DNA of 64,000 bases from Rothia sp. P100 (GCF_023712425.1 NZ_JAMAYG010000003.1:186001-250000), one strand, 5' to 3'. Positions 35,246 to 44,871 are shown, numbered from the stretch's first letter. The notes: generated by a model from the sequence alone, not told the origin. Made by a program: numbers and translations.

Positions 35246-36010
35246 ATGACCTACGAACTGAGCTTAACCGCCTGGGTACTACTGGCAGTTGCTGCCCTGC
35301 TGGTAGGTGTTTCTAAGACCGCTCTGCCCGGAGTGAATATGGTTTCTGTAGCCATTTTTGCGGCTCTCATCCCAGCAAGAGAATCCACCGGGGCCTTGCT
35401 TTTACTCCTGATGGCGGGGGATATTATGGCACTCCTTGCCTACCGACGCCATGCCCACCTCCCCACCCTGGCAAGACTGGTTCCCGCCGTCCTGCTAGGT
35501 CTACTAGCCGGCGCCGGTTTCTTATTGATAGCAAATGATGCCTGGGTTCAGCGCGCCATCGGCGGACTGTTGCTAAGCCTTATGGTCCTGACCCTTTGGC
35601 AGCGGCATCGGGTTACACAGACTAGGAGTAAAGACGGCGCACCCAGCCCTCAGAACAGGTCAGGAGCCCGGTGGCTCTACGGCTCCCTGGGCGGCTTCTC
35701 CACCATGGTTGCCAATTCAGGTGGGCCGGTGATGAGCATGTATTTTCTTGCTATCCGCTTTGAGGCTGCGGCACTGCTGGGCACTGCTGCCTGGTTCTTC
35801 GCGGTGATGAACGCCGTCAAGTTGCCCTTCTTAGTGGGCATGGGATTGGTGAGTACCCAGACTCTTGCTCTGGATATTTGGCTTCTACCCGCCGTCCTTG
35901 CCGGGGGCTTACTGGGACGCTGGTTGATTTCAAAGATTGACCAGACGCTCTTTGAACGTCTGGTCATCTGGATTACCGTACTCGGTGCGCTCTGGCTACT
36001 AGTGCGCTAA
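35246..36010 (+). CDS. TSUP family (TauE/SafE) membrane transporter
   Basis: A 254-residue membrane protein with seven to eight helices. The two family half-repeats begin at LLVGVSKTALPG and GSLGGFSTMVANSGGPVMSMY. TSUP proteins move small anions such as sulfite, sulfoacetate or organic acids; in an inositol locus export or uptake of an organic acid is possible but unproven. GAGG five bases before ATG 35246 supports that start over GTG 35219. The hairpin between it and iolB suggests partial read-through. Confidence 0.88.
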   Translation: MTYELSLTAWVLLAVAALLVGVSKTALPGVNMVSVAIFAALIPARESTGALLLLLMAGDIMALLAYRRHAHLPTLARLVPAVLLGLLAGAGFLLIANDAWVQRAIGGLLLSLMVLTLWQRHRVTQTRSKDGAPSPQNRSGARWLYGSLGGFSTMVANSGGPVMSMYFLAIRFEAAALLGTAAWFFAVMNAVKLPFLVGMGLVSTQTLALDIWLLPAVLAGGLLGRWLISKIDQTLFERLVIWITVLGALWLLVR

Positions 36011-36026
36011 GATCACCTCAATTAAG

Positions 36027-37238
36027 TTAGCCGGCTTGTCGCGCAGAGGTAGTGCCTTCCACCGCTTGCACAGGCTCCCAGCGGCCACTGTTGGAAGAAT
36101 CCTCAGCTGCCTGCACCACGCGGTTAGCCAGCAGAGCATCATGAACATCGGCGTTCAGGCTCTCACCTCCGGTGTAGGCAATCAGGAATTTCTTCGCTTC
36201 AATGACCTTCAGGTCGTCATAGCCCATGGATGTTCCGGCGCCCGGCTGGAACTTGGCAAAGTCACCAAAGCCAGCACCAGCCATCACCCGGGTATAGCCC
36301 ACAGTGGGACCGCTGCGATCTAGCGCGACCTCAAGCTCGTTCATACGCTCAAAGTCCCAGCGTACCGAGCCCTCAGTGCCGTAGATTTCGATGGAGTACT
36401 GGGCGCGAGGGCCAACCGCCACGCGGGAAGCCTCAAGGGTCCCTACTGCACCGGCACCAGCGGCGTCCTGCCCAAAACGCACCAGAAGAGCCGCGTAGTC
36501 CTCATTTTCAACCGGTGCCATCTCCCCGTTTTCGATAACGGCAAAATGGGTGCCCTGCCCTACCGACAATTTGGGGCGCTCAGTGTAGACCGTGGAGGTC
36601 AACGCACTCACCTCAGAGATGGGCCCAACAATATAGTGGGCAAGATCTGCCAGGTGCCCCATAAGGTCCCCAAGAACCCCTGTTCCAGCTAATTCTCTGA
36701 TGAATCTCCAGGAAAGCGCACCCTTGGGCTCTGATGAGTAGTCAGCAAAAAAGGCACCACGCACATTGGTAATACGCCCCAGCGCCCCGTCGGCAACCAG
36801 CTGCCGGGCATACTCGATGGCAGGGGTATTACGGTAGTTAAAGCCCACCGCGGTTTCCACGCCCGCTGCGTCAGCGGCTTCTACCACGCTCAAGGTCTCG
36901 TCAGCAGAACGACCCACTGGCTTCTCAATCCAGAAGGCTTTACCTGCGGCAGCGGCTGCTTTACCCATCTCTGCGTGCAAAAAGTTGGGCGCACAAATGG
37001 AAACTACATCCACATCGGGGTGCGCTAGCACTTCATGGTAATCCATAGTGGAAGATTCAAAACCTAGGACATCGCGCGCGTAGTCTGCGCGGTCGGGGGA
37101 GGTATCTGCGGCAATAATCAGCCGGGGCTTTATGCCAAGTTCGGGGTAAACGATGGGCAGGGAAGTATAGGCACGGGTGTGCACCTTACCCATCCATCCA
37201 ACGCTAATAAGGCCTACGCCAATAGTCTTCTGTTCCAT
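36027..37238 (-). CDS. Gfo/Idh/MocA family dehydrogenase (first extra copy)
   Basis: A 403-residue NAD(P)-dependent sugar or inositol dehydrogenase. Rossmann motif GLISVGWMGKVH lies at the N-terminus, the catalytic lysine is in WIEKPVG, and the C-terminal alpha/beta domain shows GDLMGHLADLAHY with the conserved D..H pair. Longer than IolG and with a different GxGxxG form, so it probably oxidises another inositol isomer or sugar. AGGAG before ATG 37238 sets the start. It is divergent from the LacI regulator, which may control it. Confidence 0.9.
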   Translation of the reverse strand: MEQKTIGVGLISVGWMGKVHTRAYTSLPIVYPELGIKPRLIIAADTSPDRADYARDVLGFESSTMDYHEVLAHPDVDVVSICAPNFLHAEMGKAAAAAGKAFWIEKPVGRSADETLSVVEAADAAGVETAVGFNYRNTPAIEYARQLVADGALGRITNVRGAFFADYSSEPKGALSWRFIRELAGTGVLGDLMGHLADLAHYIVGPISEVSALTSTVYTERPKLSVGQGTHFAVIENGEMAPVENEDYAALLVRFGQDAAGAGAVGTLEASRVAVGPRAQYSIEIYGTEGSVRWDFERMNELEVALDRSGPTVGYTRVMAGAGFGDFAKFQPGAGTSMGYDDLKVIEAKKFLIAYTGGESLNADVHDALLANRVVQAAEDSSNSGRWEPVQAVEGTTSARQAG

Positions 37239-37407
37239 AGTGGTCTCCTGTAGAAGTGCTGATAAAAATGACACAGACAGCACACAGGTCTACAGAAAGA
37301 ACGTATCTTTGCCCAGAACTATACCCCACCCCACCAATATTTTGGAGCACTCTCAACATTAAGGTAGAAACACTGACCCTAAGAGGGCCCTGTGCGAAAA
37401 TATATTC

Positions 37408-38436
37408 ATGCCCACTCCCCCCAAACGTGCCACCATTATGAACGTCGCCACAGAAGCCGGTGTATCAAAGTCCCTGGTTTCTCTGGCCTTTAAAGATCCC
37501 AGCAAGGTCAGCGATGAGCGCCTCAAACGTATTCGTAGGGCGGCCGACAAACTGAACTACTCCCCCAGTTTTGTGGCACAAACACTAACATCCCAGAGCT
37601 CACCCTTTGTAGGGATTCTGGTGCTCGACTTACATAACCCTATCTTCATTGAGATTGCTAATGCTGTGCGCCGAACACTGGCGCAATACGGTGAGTTTGG
37701 GCTGATAATGAGCGGCAGCGAGGAATCCAGCGACCAGCCGGGTCGCCCCTATGGCACCTTAGACCCCCAAGTGCTACATATGCTCCAGAGCCTACGCCCC
37801 AAGGCTCTGATAGTGGTGGGCACAGCCAATCAGGAAAAAGAGTTACCCGCAGGGATCCCCATTATCTACGCCAGCGCAGCGGCCGCCGCAAGCTCCCACC
37901 ATACCTGCGTACGAGCCGACGATATGGCGGGCATGGAACTGCTGATTGACCACCTCACCAACCTCGGGCACCAATCTATCGCTTTTGCAGCGGGCAGTTC
38001 CGGTGAGGTCACAAAGGAACGGCAGGAGGCCTACGAGAACCTGCTGGCAACGCGCGGCTTGAAGCCTACCATTCTTACTGGGGACTATACCGAGGCAGGA
38101 GGCTACCAGGCAGGAAAAGCCCTCCTAGAGATAGAACCCCGCCCTAGTGCCGTCATTGCGGTTAATGACCTTTCAGCGTTGGGGCTCATTCGGGCGGTCG
38201 AAGAAGCTGGCGTACAAGTTCCCGAGGATTTGGCAGTAGCAGGTTTTGACAACATTCAGCTGGCTGGGATTCCGCGAATTTCACTCACGTCGGTAGACCC
38301 AGATAAGGCTAAAATCGGGGAACTCGCGGCACTTGCGGCTATGGAAGGCATCGCCCAGGGAACCACTCAGGTAGGGCTCCTTGAGGTAGCACCCCGACTC
38401 ATGGCACGCACTTCCACACTAGGAACTAGCATCTAA
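37408..38436 (+). CDS. LacI family transcriptional regulator
   Basis: A 342-residue regulator: LacI helix-turn-helix at residues 8-55 (NVATEAGVSKSLVSLAF, then a hinge helix near YSPSFVAQTL), followed by a periplasmic-binding-protein-like effector domain (FVGILVLDLHNPIF, AVIAVNDLSALGL, VAGFDNIQLA). It sits between two Gfo/Idh/MocA genes. The palindrome TTTGAACCGGTTCAAA at 38498, just downstream and before the second dehydrogenase, is a typical LacI operator. A TATATT box at 37401-37406 is too near the ATG for a normal leader, so the true start might be the ATG at 37438. Confidence 0.9.
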   Translation: MPTPPKRATIMNVATEAGVSKSLVSLAFKDPSKVSDERLKRIRRAADKLNYSPSFVAQTLTSQSSPFVGILVLDLHNPIFIEIANAVRRTLAQYGEFGLIMSGSEESSDQPGRPYGTLDPQVLHMLQSLRPKALIVVGTANQEKELPAGIPIIYASAAAAASSHHTCVRADDMAGMELLIDHLTNLGHQSIAFAAGSSGEVTKERQEAYENLLATRGLKPTILTGDYTEAGGYQAGKALLEIEPRPSAVIAVNDLSALGLIRAVEEAGVQVPEDLAVAGFDNIQLAGIPRISLTSVDPDKAKIGELAALAAMEGIAQGTTQVGLLEVAPRLMARTSTLGTSI

Positions 38437-38497
38437 CTAACCCCACAGAAATGTGACCTCCACTATCTTTTTTTAGATTTTTTCTGCATTATCACTT

Positions 38498-38513
38498 TTT
38501 GAACCGGTTCAAA
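38498..38513. promoter_or_regulatory. LacI-type operator before the second Gfo/Idh/MocA gene
   Basis: TTTGAACCGGTTCAAA is a perfect 16-bp palindrome with the central CG step typical of LacI-family sites, 62 bp after the LacI gene and 92 bp before the dehydrogenase start. A relative occurs at 50741. Confidence 0.75.
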
Positions 38514-38604
38514 TATGCAAAGATGGTGTTTGTTCTTACAAATTGCCCCCATGGGGCATCCGACTCCCCCGCTTACCCAGCGGGCAAAACCACCAGGAGT
38601 TTCC

Positions 38605-39792
38605 GTGTCATCTAAGGAAATCTCAGTAGCAGTTATCGGCGCTGGAATGGCAGGTCAAGGCCATGCCTTTGGCTACCGTATGGCAAGCGCGATCCACAAC
38701 TCCAACCTCCCTAAGGTACGCCTCGCTGCAATCGCCGACCCAAACCTTCCACTTGCACAAGAAGTTGCGGCTCGTTATGGCTACGAAAAGGTCTACGCAG
38801 ACTGGACCGAAGTTGCCAATGATCCAGACATCGACGCCGTCTCCATCGTGGTCGGCAACGCCCTGCACCTTCCCATTGCTAAGGGCCTACTGGAAGCAGG
38901 TAAGCATGTTCTCTGCGAAAAGCCTCTCGCCGGTACCATCGAGGATGCAGAGGCAATGGTTGAACTCGAAAAGCAATACGGTGAACAGCTAATTACCGCT
39001 GTTGGTTACACCGTTCGCCGAACCCCGGCACTCAACGCCATCAAAACAAAAATCGACAATGGGGACTTTGGGCCGGTGGCAGGTTTCATTTCTAACTACC
39101 TGTGTGACTATGGTTCAGATGCAGAAGCTCCCATGACCTGGCGCTACCGCGGCGGCCCCGGCTCCGGCGCCCTGGGAGATCTGGGTTCCCACACCATTGA
39201 CACCGGAGAACAGCTCAATGGCAAGGTAGTCTCGGTACGCGGCGCCTACCTCTCCAATACCATCACCACCCGTCACCTACCCGCCGGCGCGGTAGTGGGC
39301 CACGGGAGGGTGAAGCTGTCAGAGGAAACTGAAGAAGTAGGCAACGAAGACACCGCGACCTTCACTTGCATGTTTGAAAATGGGGCAGTGGGCACCTACA
39401 CCATCTCCCGGGTTGCCTACGGTAACCCCAATGGGCAGACCTATCATGTTTACGGACCGCAAGCGCAAGCTGCGTGGGACGTACTGCGCCCGGCAGAGTA
39501 CATGTACAACGATGCTGCGGCACCTGCTGATACAGCTGGCCCTCGCACCGTCGTCATCAATAACCACACCCCTAACTACGCCAGCTCGCTGGCAATGGAC
39601 GCCCCCGGCGTGGGTTATAACTACAGCCAGAACTTTGCCTTCCAGGCTCGCGCCTTCCTTGAACAGGTTGCCGGCATCAACGGGCACCTGGAGCCCTGCG
39701 CCACCTTTGCCGATGGCCTTCATACCCTGAAGGTCATTGCGGCGATTGCAGAATCTGCAGATAAGAACGGGGCAGAGATTCACCTAAACTAG
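38605..39792 (+). CDS. Gfo/Idh/MocA family dehydrogenase (second extra copy)
   Basis: A 395-residue oxidoreductase. Rossmann GAGMAGQGHAFG, catalytic lysine in CEKPLAG, and the metal-free catalytic pair in GDLGSHTIDTG. The insertion around TRHLPAGAVVGHG resembles myo-inositol/sugar dehydrogenases of actinobacterial catabolic loci. GTG 38605 with AGGAG five bases upstream is preferred over an open frame to 38515, which would run through the operator. Probably repressed by the adjacent LacI protein through the 38498 palindrome. Substrate not assignable. Confidence 0.9.
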   Translation: MSSKEISVAVIGAGMAGQGHAFGYRMASAIHNSNLPKVRLAAIADPNLPLAQEVAARYGYEKVYADWTEVANDPDIDAVSIVVGNALHLPIAKGLLEAGKHVLCEKPLAGTIEDAEAMVELEKQYGEQLITAVGYTVRRTPALNAIKTKIDNGDFGPVAGFISNYLCDYGSDAEAPMTWRYRGGPGSGALGDLGSHTIDTGEQLNGKVVSVRGAYLSNTITTRHLPAGAVVGHGRVKLSEETEEVGNEDTATFTCMFENGAVGTYTISRVAYGNPNGQTYHVYGPQAQAAWDVLRPAEYMYNDAAAPADTAGPRTVVINNHTPNYASSLAMDAPGVGYNYSQNFAFQARAFLEQVAGINGHLEPCATFADGLHTLKVIAAIAESADKNGAEIHLN

Positions 39793-39846
39793 AGGAGAAC
39801 GGTTACCAGAAGAGCACCCCATCTCTTACAGTCATCCGTGCCAGAT

Positions 39847-39876
39847 GCGCCTGCGATGGTTACCGCAGGCGCTTTT
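39847..39876 (+). terminator. Terminator after the second Gfo/Idh/MocA gene
   Basis: GCGCCTGCG (39847-39855) pairs with CGCAGGCGC (39864-39872), followed by TTTT. The rest of the 313-bp gap holds only the iolH promoter region. Confidence 0.88.
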
Positions 39877-39997
39877 GCGCACCCTCAGCACAATGTATTT
39901 TCCACTTACCCCAACCCACAGAGCTAAAGATTTTGACCCTTCGAACAACATCTAGCAGACCGCTATAAAAATAATTTGACGACCCACGCTAGTAGTA

Positions 39998-40026
39998 TTG
40001 TCAATATGTTAGGACATATGTATAGT
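39998..40026 (+). promoter_or_regulatory. Promoter with embedded operator for iolH-iolT
   Basis: A -35 box TTGTCA (39998-40003), 17-bp spacer and -10 box TATAGT (40021-40026). The operator TATGTTAGGACATA (40005-40018) lies inside the spacer, ideal for repression. The 10-mer TGTCCTAACA on the minus strand fits the short consensus I recall for C. glutamicum IolR (KGWCHTRACA). Confidence 0.75.
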
Positions 40027-40105
40027 GTTTTGTGACACAGATGTTACGCAGGTTATATAGAGACCTACACTCCATTCACTGTCACTGCAGACACAAGGAG
40101 CCTCA

Positions 40106-40987
40106 ATGAAAATTGCACTGGACCCCACCCCCTTCCACCACAGCCACTCACTGCTGGAGTTCCCCAAGGTCGCTAAAGACATGGGCTTTGACTACCTACA
40201 GATGACCCCTCATAGGGACTTCATTCCCTTCTACAACCACCCCAAGGCAGACGATGACCTCGTCCAAAAGCTTGCCCGAGCAGCAAAAGATGCTGAAGTA
40301 GAAATTGCTTCCCTTCTTCCCGTCCTACGATGGTCCTCCCCTGATCCCGATGCCCGCGAAGCTGCGGTGCGCTACGGTAAGCGGGTTCTGCAGATTGCAG
40401 TTGACTTGGGCGTGCAGCAGATTGGTACCGAGTTTTCAGGCCGCCCTGAGATGGCGGAAGAATCAGAGCGTGCCTTCTACCGCACCATGGAAGAGCTCCT
40501 ACCCATCATTGAGCGCGAAGGCCTGCACCTTGCATTTGATCCGCACCCCGATGACTTTGTAGAAAACGGTCTTGAAGCTTGGCGCGTTATCCGCGGCGTC
40601 AATTCCAAGAACCTGGGCATGGTCTACGTTGCTTCCCACACTTTCCATATGCAGGAAGAACCCCTGGAAATCATGCGAGAAACAGGCGATCGCATCCGCA
40701 TCGTCCATGTTTCTGATACCATGAACCACCACGCCTCCCATGGTCTTCGCTACATCACCAACCCTCCCGGCAACCCCGTGCGCGTGCATCAGCACCTCAA
40801 GATTGGTGACGGCGACGTCAATTGGGATGAGTTCTTCCACGGACTAGCCGAAATCGGCTTCCTCGATGACCCCAACACTGTCATGGCATCCTCCGTTTTT
40901 GCAGAAAACGAAAACGCCATAGAAGTTTCCAAATATCAATCACAAACCATTCGCGAACTCACTGAGCGCGCACGCAGCGGCAAGTAA
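40106..40987 (+). CDS. iolH: IolH-type sugar phosphate isomerase/epimerase (TIM barrel)
   Basis: A 293-residue xylose-isomerase-like TIM barrel with metal-ligand segments GTEFSGRPE, FDPHPDDF and HVSDTMNHHASHG. The start KIALDPTPFHHSHSL and the RYITNPPGNPVRVHQH segment match IolH of inositol clusters, whose exact reaction is unsettled. AAGGAG lies before the ATG. First gene of a two-gene operon with the transporter iolT, 26 bp downstream, driven by the operator-containing promoter at 39998. Confidence 0.88.
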   Translation: MKIALDPTPFHHSHSLLEFPKVAKDMGFDYLQMTPHRDFIPFYNHPKADDDLVQKLARAAKDAEVEIASLLPVLRWSSPDPDAREAAVRYGKRVLQIAVDLGVQQIGTEFSGRPEMAEESERAFYRTMEELLPIIEREGLHLAFDPHPDDFVENGLEAWRVIRGVNSKNLGMVYVASHTFHMQEEPLEIMRETGDRIRIVHVSDTMNHHASHGLRYITNPPGNPVRVHQHLKIGDGDVNWDEFFHGLAEIGFLDDPNTVMASSVFAENENAIEVSKYQSQTIRELTERARSGK

Positions 40988-41013
40988 GCCGCCCGTCAGA
41001 AAGAGGCACCAAT

Positions 41014-42459
41014 ATGTCTTCTCACGCACCCAGCACAGCTGAGGCAAATCTGCCGCCGCTGACCAAAGGTCCCCATTCACGCCGCCTCGGGCAGGTCGCA
41101 ACGGTAGCGACACTGGGCGGTCTGCTCTTCGGTTATGACACTGGTGTCATTAACGGTGCTATTCAGCCCATGACCGCTGAGCTAGGTCTTGAAACTAGCC
41201 ACATCGGTGTGATTACTTCGTCACTGCTCATTGGTGCGGCCGTCGGCGCGCTCACTATTGGTAAGATGGCGGATGCTATGGGACGCCGGGTCACCATCCT
41301 CTTCCTCGCAGCGCTCTTCTTCTTTGGCTCAATTGCCTGCGCTATCGCACCGGGGCTGGGCATCCTCATCATCGGTCGCGTGCTCCTCGGGCTTGCCGTG
41401 GGCGGTGCCTCCACCGTGGTACCTGTCTTCCTTGCCGAACTAGCACCCTACGAAATCCGCGGTTCGCTCTCAGGCCGTAACGAAATGATGATCGTGGTGG
41501 GCCAGCTTGCTGCCTTCGTCGTCAATGCGATCCTGGGTAACGTCTGGGGCGATCATGACCATATCTGGCGTATCATGCTCGCAGTCTGTGCTATCCCGGC
41601 AGTCTTCCTCTTCATCGGTATGCTTCGGATGCCCGAGTCACCCCGCTGGTTGATCACTAAGGGCCGGAAAGAAGAAGCCTTCGCTATTCTTGCTACCATC
41701 CGCTCAGAAGAGCGCGCAGCAGCCGAAGTTCGTGACATCGAGCGCACCCTGGCTTCAGAGGAAACCATGGTTTCCCCCTCCATCTCTTCCATGCTGAAGG
41801 ACAAGTGGATTGTCCGCATCCTCTTTGTGGGCGTCGCCCTCGCTGTATTCCAGCAGCTCACCGGCATCAACTCGATCATGTACTACGGTTCAATCGTGCT
41901 TGAAGAAGCCGGCTTTGCCGCGAATGCAGCACTGATCGCTAACATCGCCCCCGGCGTCATCGCAGTTATCGGTGCTTTCATCGCACTGTGGATGATGGAA
42001 AAAATCAACCGCCGTACCACCGTCATCACCGGCTACTCCCTGGTGACCATCTTCCACCTACTCATTGGTTCCTCAGCCCTCTGGTTGCCTGAGGACGCCG
42101 CAATCCGCCCCTGGGTGCTGTTGGTTCTTATCGTTGGCTTCGTAGGTTCTATGCAAACCTTCCTGAACGTTGCTACCTGGGTTCTCCTTTCGGAGATTTT
42201 CCCTCAGCAGATTCGCGCTTTCGGTATGGGCTTCGCCGTCTTCTGCCTGTGGTCCGTGAACGCAATGGTTGCTTATGTCTTCCCCATTGCGCTGGAAGCA
42301 GTTGGTCTGAACAACACCTTCTTCGGCTTTGCCGCTATCAACGCAGTTGCTGTTCTGGTGATGATTAAGTTCCTGCCCGAGACCCGCGGCAAGAGCCTTG
42401 AAGAGGTTGAGGTCGGCGTTACCACCGGTGCTATCTACATCGTAGAACCCAAGAAGTAG
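41014..42459 (+). CDS. iolT: myo-Inositol/sugar porter (MFS, sugar porter family)
   Basis: A 481-residue transporter with 12 helices. Sugar-porter signatures: FGYDTGVINGA in helix 1, DAMGRRVTI in loop 2-3, MPESPRWLI after helix 6, QQLTGINSIMYYG in helix 7 and LPETRGKSLEEVE at the C-terminus. The context, after iolH and within the inositol island, supports proton-coupled inositol uptake. Closed by the long terminator at 42519. Confidence 0.92.
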   Translation: MSSHAPSTAEANLPPLTKGPHSRRLGQVATVATLGGLLFGYDTGVINGAIQPMTAELGLETSHIGVITSSLLIGAAVGALTIGKMADAMGRRVTILFLAALFFFGSIACAIAPGLGILIIGRVLLGLAVGGASTVVPVFLAELAPYEIRGSLSGRNEMMIVVGQLAAFVVNAILGNVWGDHDHIWRIMLAVCAIPAVFLFIGMLRMPESPRWLITKGRKEEAFAILATIRSEERAAAEVRDIERTLASEETMVSPSISSMLKDKWIVRILFVGVALAVFQQLTGINSIMYYGSIVLEEAGFAANAALIANIAPGVIAVIGAFIALWMMEKINRRTTVITGYSLVTIFHLLIGSSALWLPEDAAIRPWVLLVLIVGFVGSMQTFLNVATWVLLSEIFPQQIRAFGMGFAVFCLWSVNAMVAYVFPIALEAVGLNNTFFGFAAINAVAVLVMIKFLPETRGKSLEEVEVGVTTGAIYIVEPKK

Positions 42460-42518
42460 AGCTCACTCCAGCCGCTTGCTCACAGGCACTCTAGCAACGG
42501 TTTCTGTCGCTCACCACT

Positions 42519-42579
42519 ACCCGTTTTCTGCGGGGCACTCCGCTCCAGGAGTCCCCCGCAGAAAACGGGTTATTTTTTG
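42519..42579 (+). terminator. Terminator after iolT
   Basis: ACCCGTTTTCTGCGGGG pairs with CCCCGCAGAAAACGGGT (42554-42570), followed by TATTTTTT. The remaining gap to the iolG terminator at 42741 is pyrimidine-rich; I see no gene in it. Confidence 0.9.
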
Positions 42580-42740
42580 GTATTATCGTTTCCCCAGAAA
42601 TAGTTTCTCACCTCCCTCTACTTTTCAGTTCTCCCTCTTAACTTCTTCTCATAATTGATACCCTCAGCGCTATTTCCTTGCTTTAGCTTACAAGCTAGCG
42701 GTTGCTCAACACACTCAACGTAAAAAGTCCTTTCCGCATA

Positions 42741-42777
42741 AAAAAGACCACCGTCTACGTTTAGGTAGACGGTGGTC
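42741..42777 (-). terminator. Terminator after iolG
   Basis: GACCACCGTCTAC (42746-42758) pairs with GTAGACGGTGGTC (42765-42777) around a short loop; AAAAA before it on the + strand is the T-run for the minus-strand transcript. Confidence 0.9.
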
Positions 42778-42835
42778 GTCCTATGGTGTGGGGTGCCGGT
42801 GAAAGCTGAAGCCGGCTCTTACCCCAGCTTTTAAC

Positions 42836-43810
42836 CTATTTGTACAGGTCAGGCTTCTGGTTGAGGCTAACCTCAACAATCTTGCCGGATGCCTCAGCTT
42901 CAATACCAGCTTCACAGCAAGCAGCAGCTGCGTAGCCATCCCAAGCCGAGGGGCCCACCTGGGTGCCCGCCAGTGAAGCGTCCACCCAAGCCTGAACCTC
43001 GGCGTCGTAAGCATCAACGAAACGGGGCTCAAAGCTTTCACACACCTGATCTTCGCCTACAGATACGTGCCGCTCTTCGAAGATACCCTTAGTGGTCACA
43101 GCATAACCATACTGTGCAACCACGTGGGTGTTAACGGTCACGAGGATTCCACCCTCAGTTTCGATAAGTACCTGAGCAGGGTCGTTCAAATCTGCCGAAG
43201 CGTACTTGCTCTTCTTACCTGCGCGTACCTGCACATTTTTGATTTCTTCACCGGTGAGGAAGCGGATGACGTCAAATTCGTGCACCACGGTGTCGTCAAT
43301 GAGATTCCGTCCGGTGTAGGAGGCAGGCACATCGGGGTTGATGTGTTCGCAGGACAGCTGTAGCAACTCACCGTGCTCCCGGCTTTCAACCAGAGAGCGA
43401 ATCTGCTGGTAGCCCGCGTCAAAACGGCGCATAAAACCTACTTGCACCAGTCGCTTACCCGCCTCGACCTCAGCCTGAACAATTTCCCAGGAGGACACCG
43501 AATCGGTAGTCATCGGCTTCTCACACAGGATAGGCAGACCCTTCTTGATAGCTGGCAACAGCACGGGAAGGTGTAGGAAACCGGGGGTAGCAATTAGCAC
43601 TGCATCAAACGCATCTGCTTCAAGTGCAGTTTCAAAATTAGTAAAGACCTGGGCCCCCTCGATACCCTGAACCGCCTGCTGTGCCTTCTCCTCATCAATG
43701 TCGATGACGGCAGATACCGCAGCGTTGTTAATGGTTGAGTGAATGCGCTTAATGTGGTCATAGCCCATGCGGCCTGCACCAACGACACCAATTCGAAGTT
43801 CGTTAGCCAT
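42836..43810 (-). CDS. iolG: myo-Inositol 2-dehydrogenase (Gfo/Idh/MocA)
   Basis: A 324-residue NAD-dependent enzyme that oxidises myo-inositol to 2-keto-myo-inositol. Rossmann motif GVVGAGRMGYDHI, catalytic lysine in CEKPMT, and the catalytic pair in NLIDDTVVHEFD are all present; GFMRRFDAGY is typical of bacterial IolG. Length is the IolG standard. It lies 73 bp downstream of iolE on the same strand, so iolE-iolG form an operon under the operator at 44872. Confidence 0.93.
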   Translation of the reverse strand: MANELRIGVVGAGRMGYDHIKRIHSTINNAAVSAVIDIDEEKAQQAVQGIEGAQVFTNFETALEADAFDAVLIATPGFLHLPVLLPAIKKGLPILCEKPMTTDSVSSWEIVQAEVEAGKRLVQVGFMRRFDAGYQQIRSLVESREHGELLQLSCEHINPDVPASYTGRNLIDDTVVHEFDVIRFLTGEEIKNVQVRAGKKSKYASADLNDPAQVLIETEGGILVTVNTHVVAQYGYAVTTKGIFEERHVSVGEDQVCESFEPRFVDAYDAEVQAWVDASLAGTQVGPSAWDGYAAAACCEAGIEAEASGKIVEVSLNQKPDLYK

Positions 43811-43883
43811 GAGTTGTTCTCCTCTAGAGAGTAGGTAGAGCGCGGACGCCGCGGTGACGGCATCCGCGTAAAAGGTTAGAGTG

Positions 43884-44798
43884 TTAGGAAATCACGGTGC
43901 GGGAGCCGCAACCGAGCAGGTACTGCTTAGTGCGCTTAGCAATAGGCAGCGGAGTATCGAAACTATTGACGGGGTACATATCTTGCTCCACGATGCCATA
44001 GAGGGGGCGACCTAGCTTCTCTGCAGCTTCAATGACCTTGGAAAGGTCCGGCAGACCGTGGGGAGGCTCGCACATAACACCCGCAGCGGTAGCGTCCTTG
44101 AAGGTCATATCTTCAGCGCGAACCTTAGCCAAAAGCTCAGGATCAACCTGCTTGAGATGCAAGTAGCCAATGCGATCGGGGTACTTTTCGATGAGTTCTA
44201 CTGATGAAGCGCCACCGTATTCTGCGTGGCCGGTATCCAGGCACAGGGTGACAAGTTTGGGGTCAGTAACCGCTAGGAACTTTTCAATATCAGCCATAGT
44301 TTCAACATGAGAATCAGCGTGAGAATGGAACTGCTGGAACAAGCCGAAGTCGCGTTGCAAGGTCTCACCCAGGCGGTTATGGCCAGCTGCCAGATCATCC
44401 CACTGCTTATCAGTCAGCACACGAGACTCAAGAGCTTCGCCGGTCTTATCATCACGCCACAAAGCAGGAATAACGACGATATGCTGAGCGCCCATAGCGG
44501 CAGTAAGTTCTGCGACCTTGCGGGCAGGTTCCCAGGCGATGTCCCACTGGTCTACGCCGCGGTGGAATGCGGTAAATACGGTACCTGCTGATACCTGAAG
44601 GTCACGTTCTTTGAGTTCTTTAGCGAGAGTCTCGGGGTCTGCGGGTAGGTAGCCGTAAGGGCCAAGTTCAATCCACTTGTAGCCAGCCTCAGCGACCTCG
44701 TCCAGGAAGCGCTGCCAGGGGGTCTGTGCGTCGTCTTCAGGGAACCAAACACCCCAAGAGTCGGGGGCGGTGCCAATGATGAGCTTGTTCTCGGTCAT
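43884..44798 (-). CDS. iolE: myo-Inosose-2 dehydratase
   Basis: A 304-residue TIM barrel that dehydrates 2-keto-myo-inositol to the trihydroxycyclohexanedione. The start IIGTAPDSWGVWFPED is the family hallmark; metal-ligand segments are FHSHADSHVET, LCLDTGHAEYGG and GIVEQDMYP. A GTG four codons upstream (44810) is an alternative start; ATG 44798 is preceded by GGAAAAGAG. First gene of the iolE-iolG unit. Confidence 0.94.
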   Translation of the reverse strand: MTENKLIIGTAPDSWGVWFPEDDAQTPWQRFLDEVAEAGYKWIELGPYGYLPADPETLAKELKERDLQVSAGTVFTAFHRGVDQWDIAWEPARKVAELTAAMGAQHIVVIPALWRDDKTGEALESRVLTDKQWDDLAAGHNRLGETLQRDFGLFQQFHSHADSHVETMADIEKFLAVTDPKLVTLCLDTGHAEYGGASSVELIEKYPDRIGYLHLKQVDPELLAKVRAEDMTFKDATAAGVMCEPPHGLPDLSKVIEAAEKLGRPLYGIVEQDMYPVNSFDTPLPIAKRTKQYLLGCGSRTVIS

Positions 44799-44871
44799 GC
44801 TCTTTTCCACGCTTTCATCGTTGAAAATCTTGCCGGTATTCGGCGAGTGGCTGATTCACTCCCAACCACAA

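Noticed and set aside
42580-42740. Small gene between the iolT and iolG terminators
   Set aside because: The stretch is pyrimidine-rich with no start plus ribosome site and no convincing frame.
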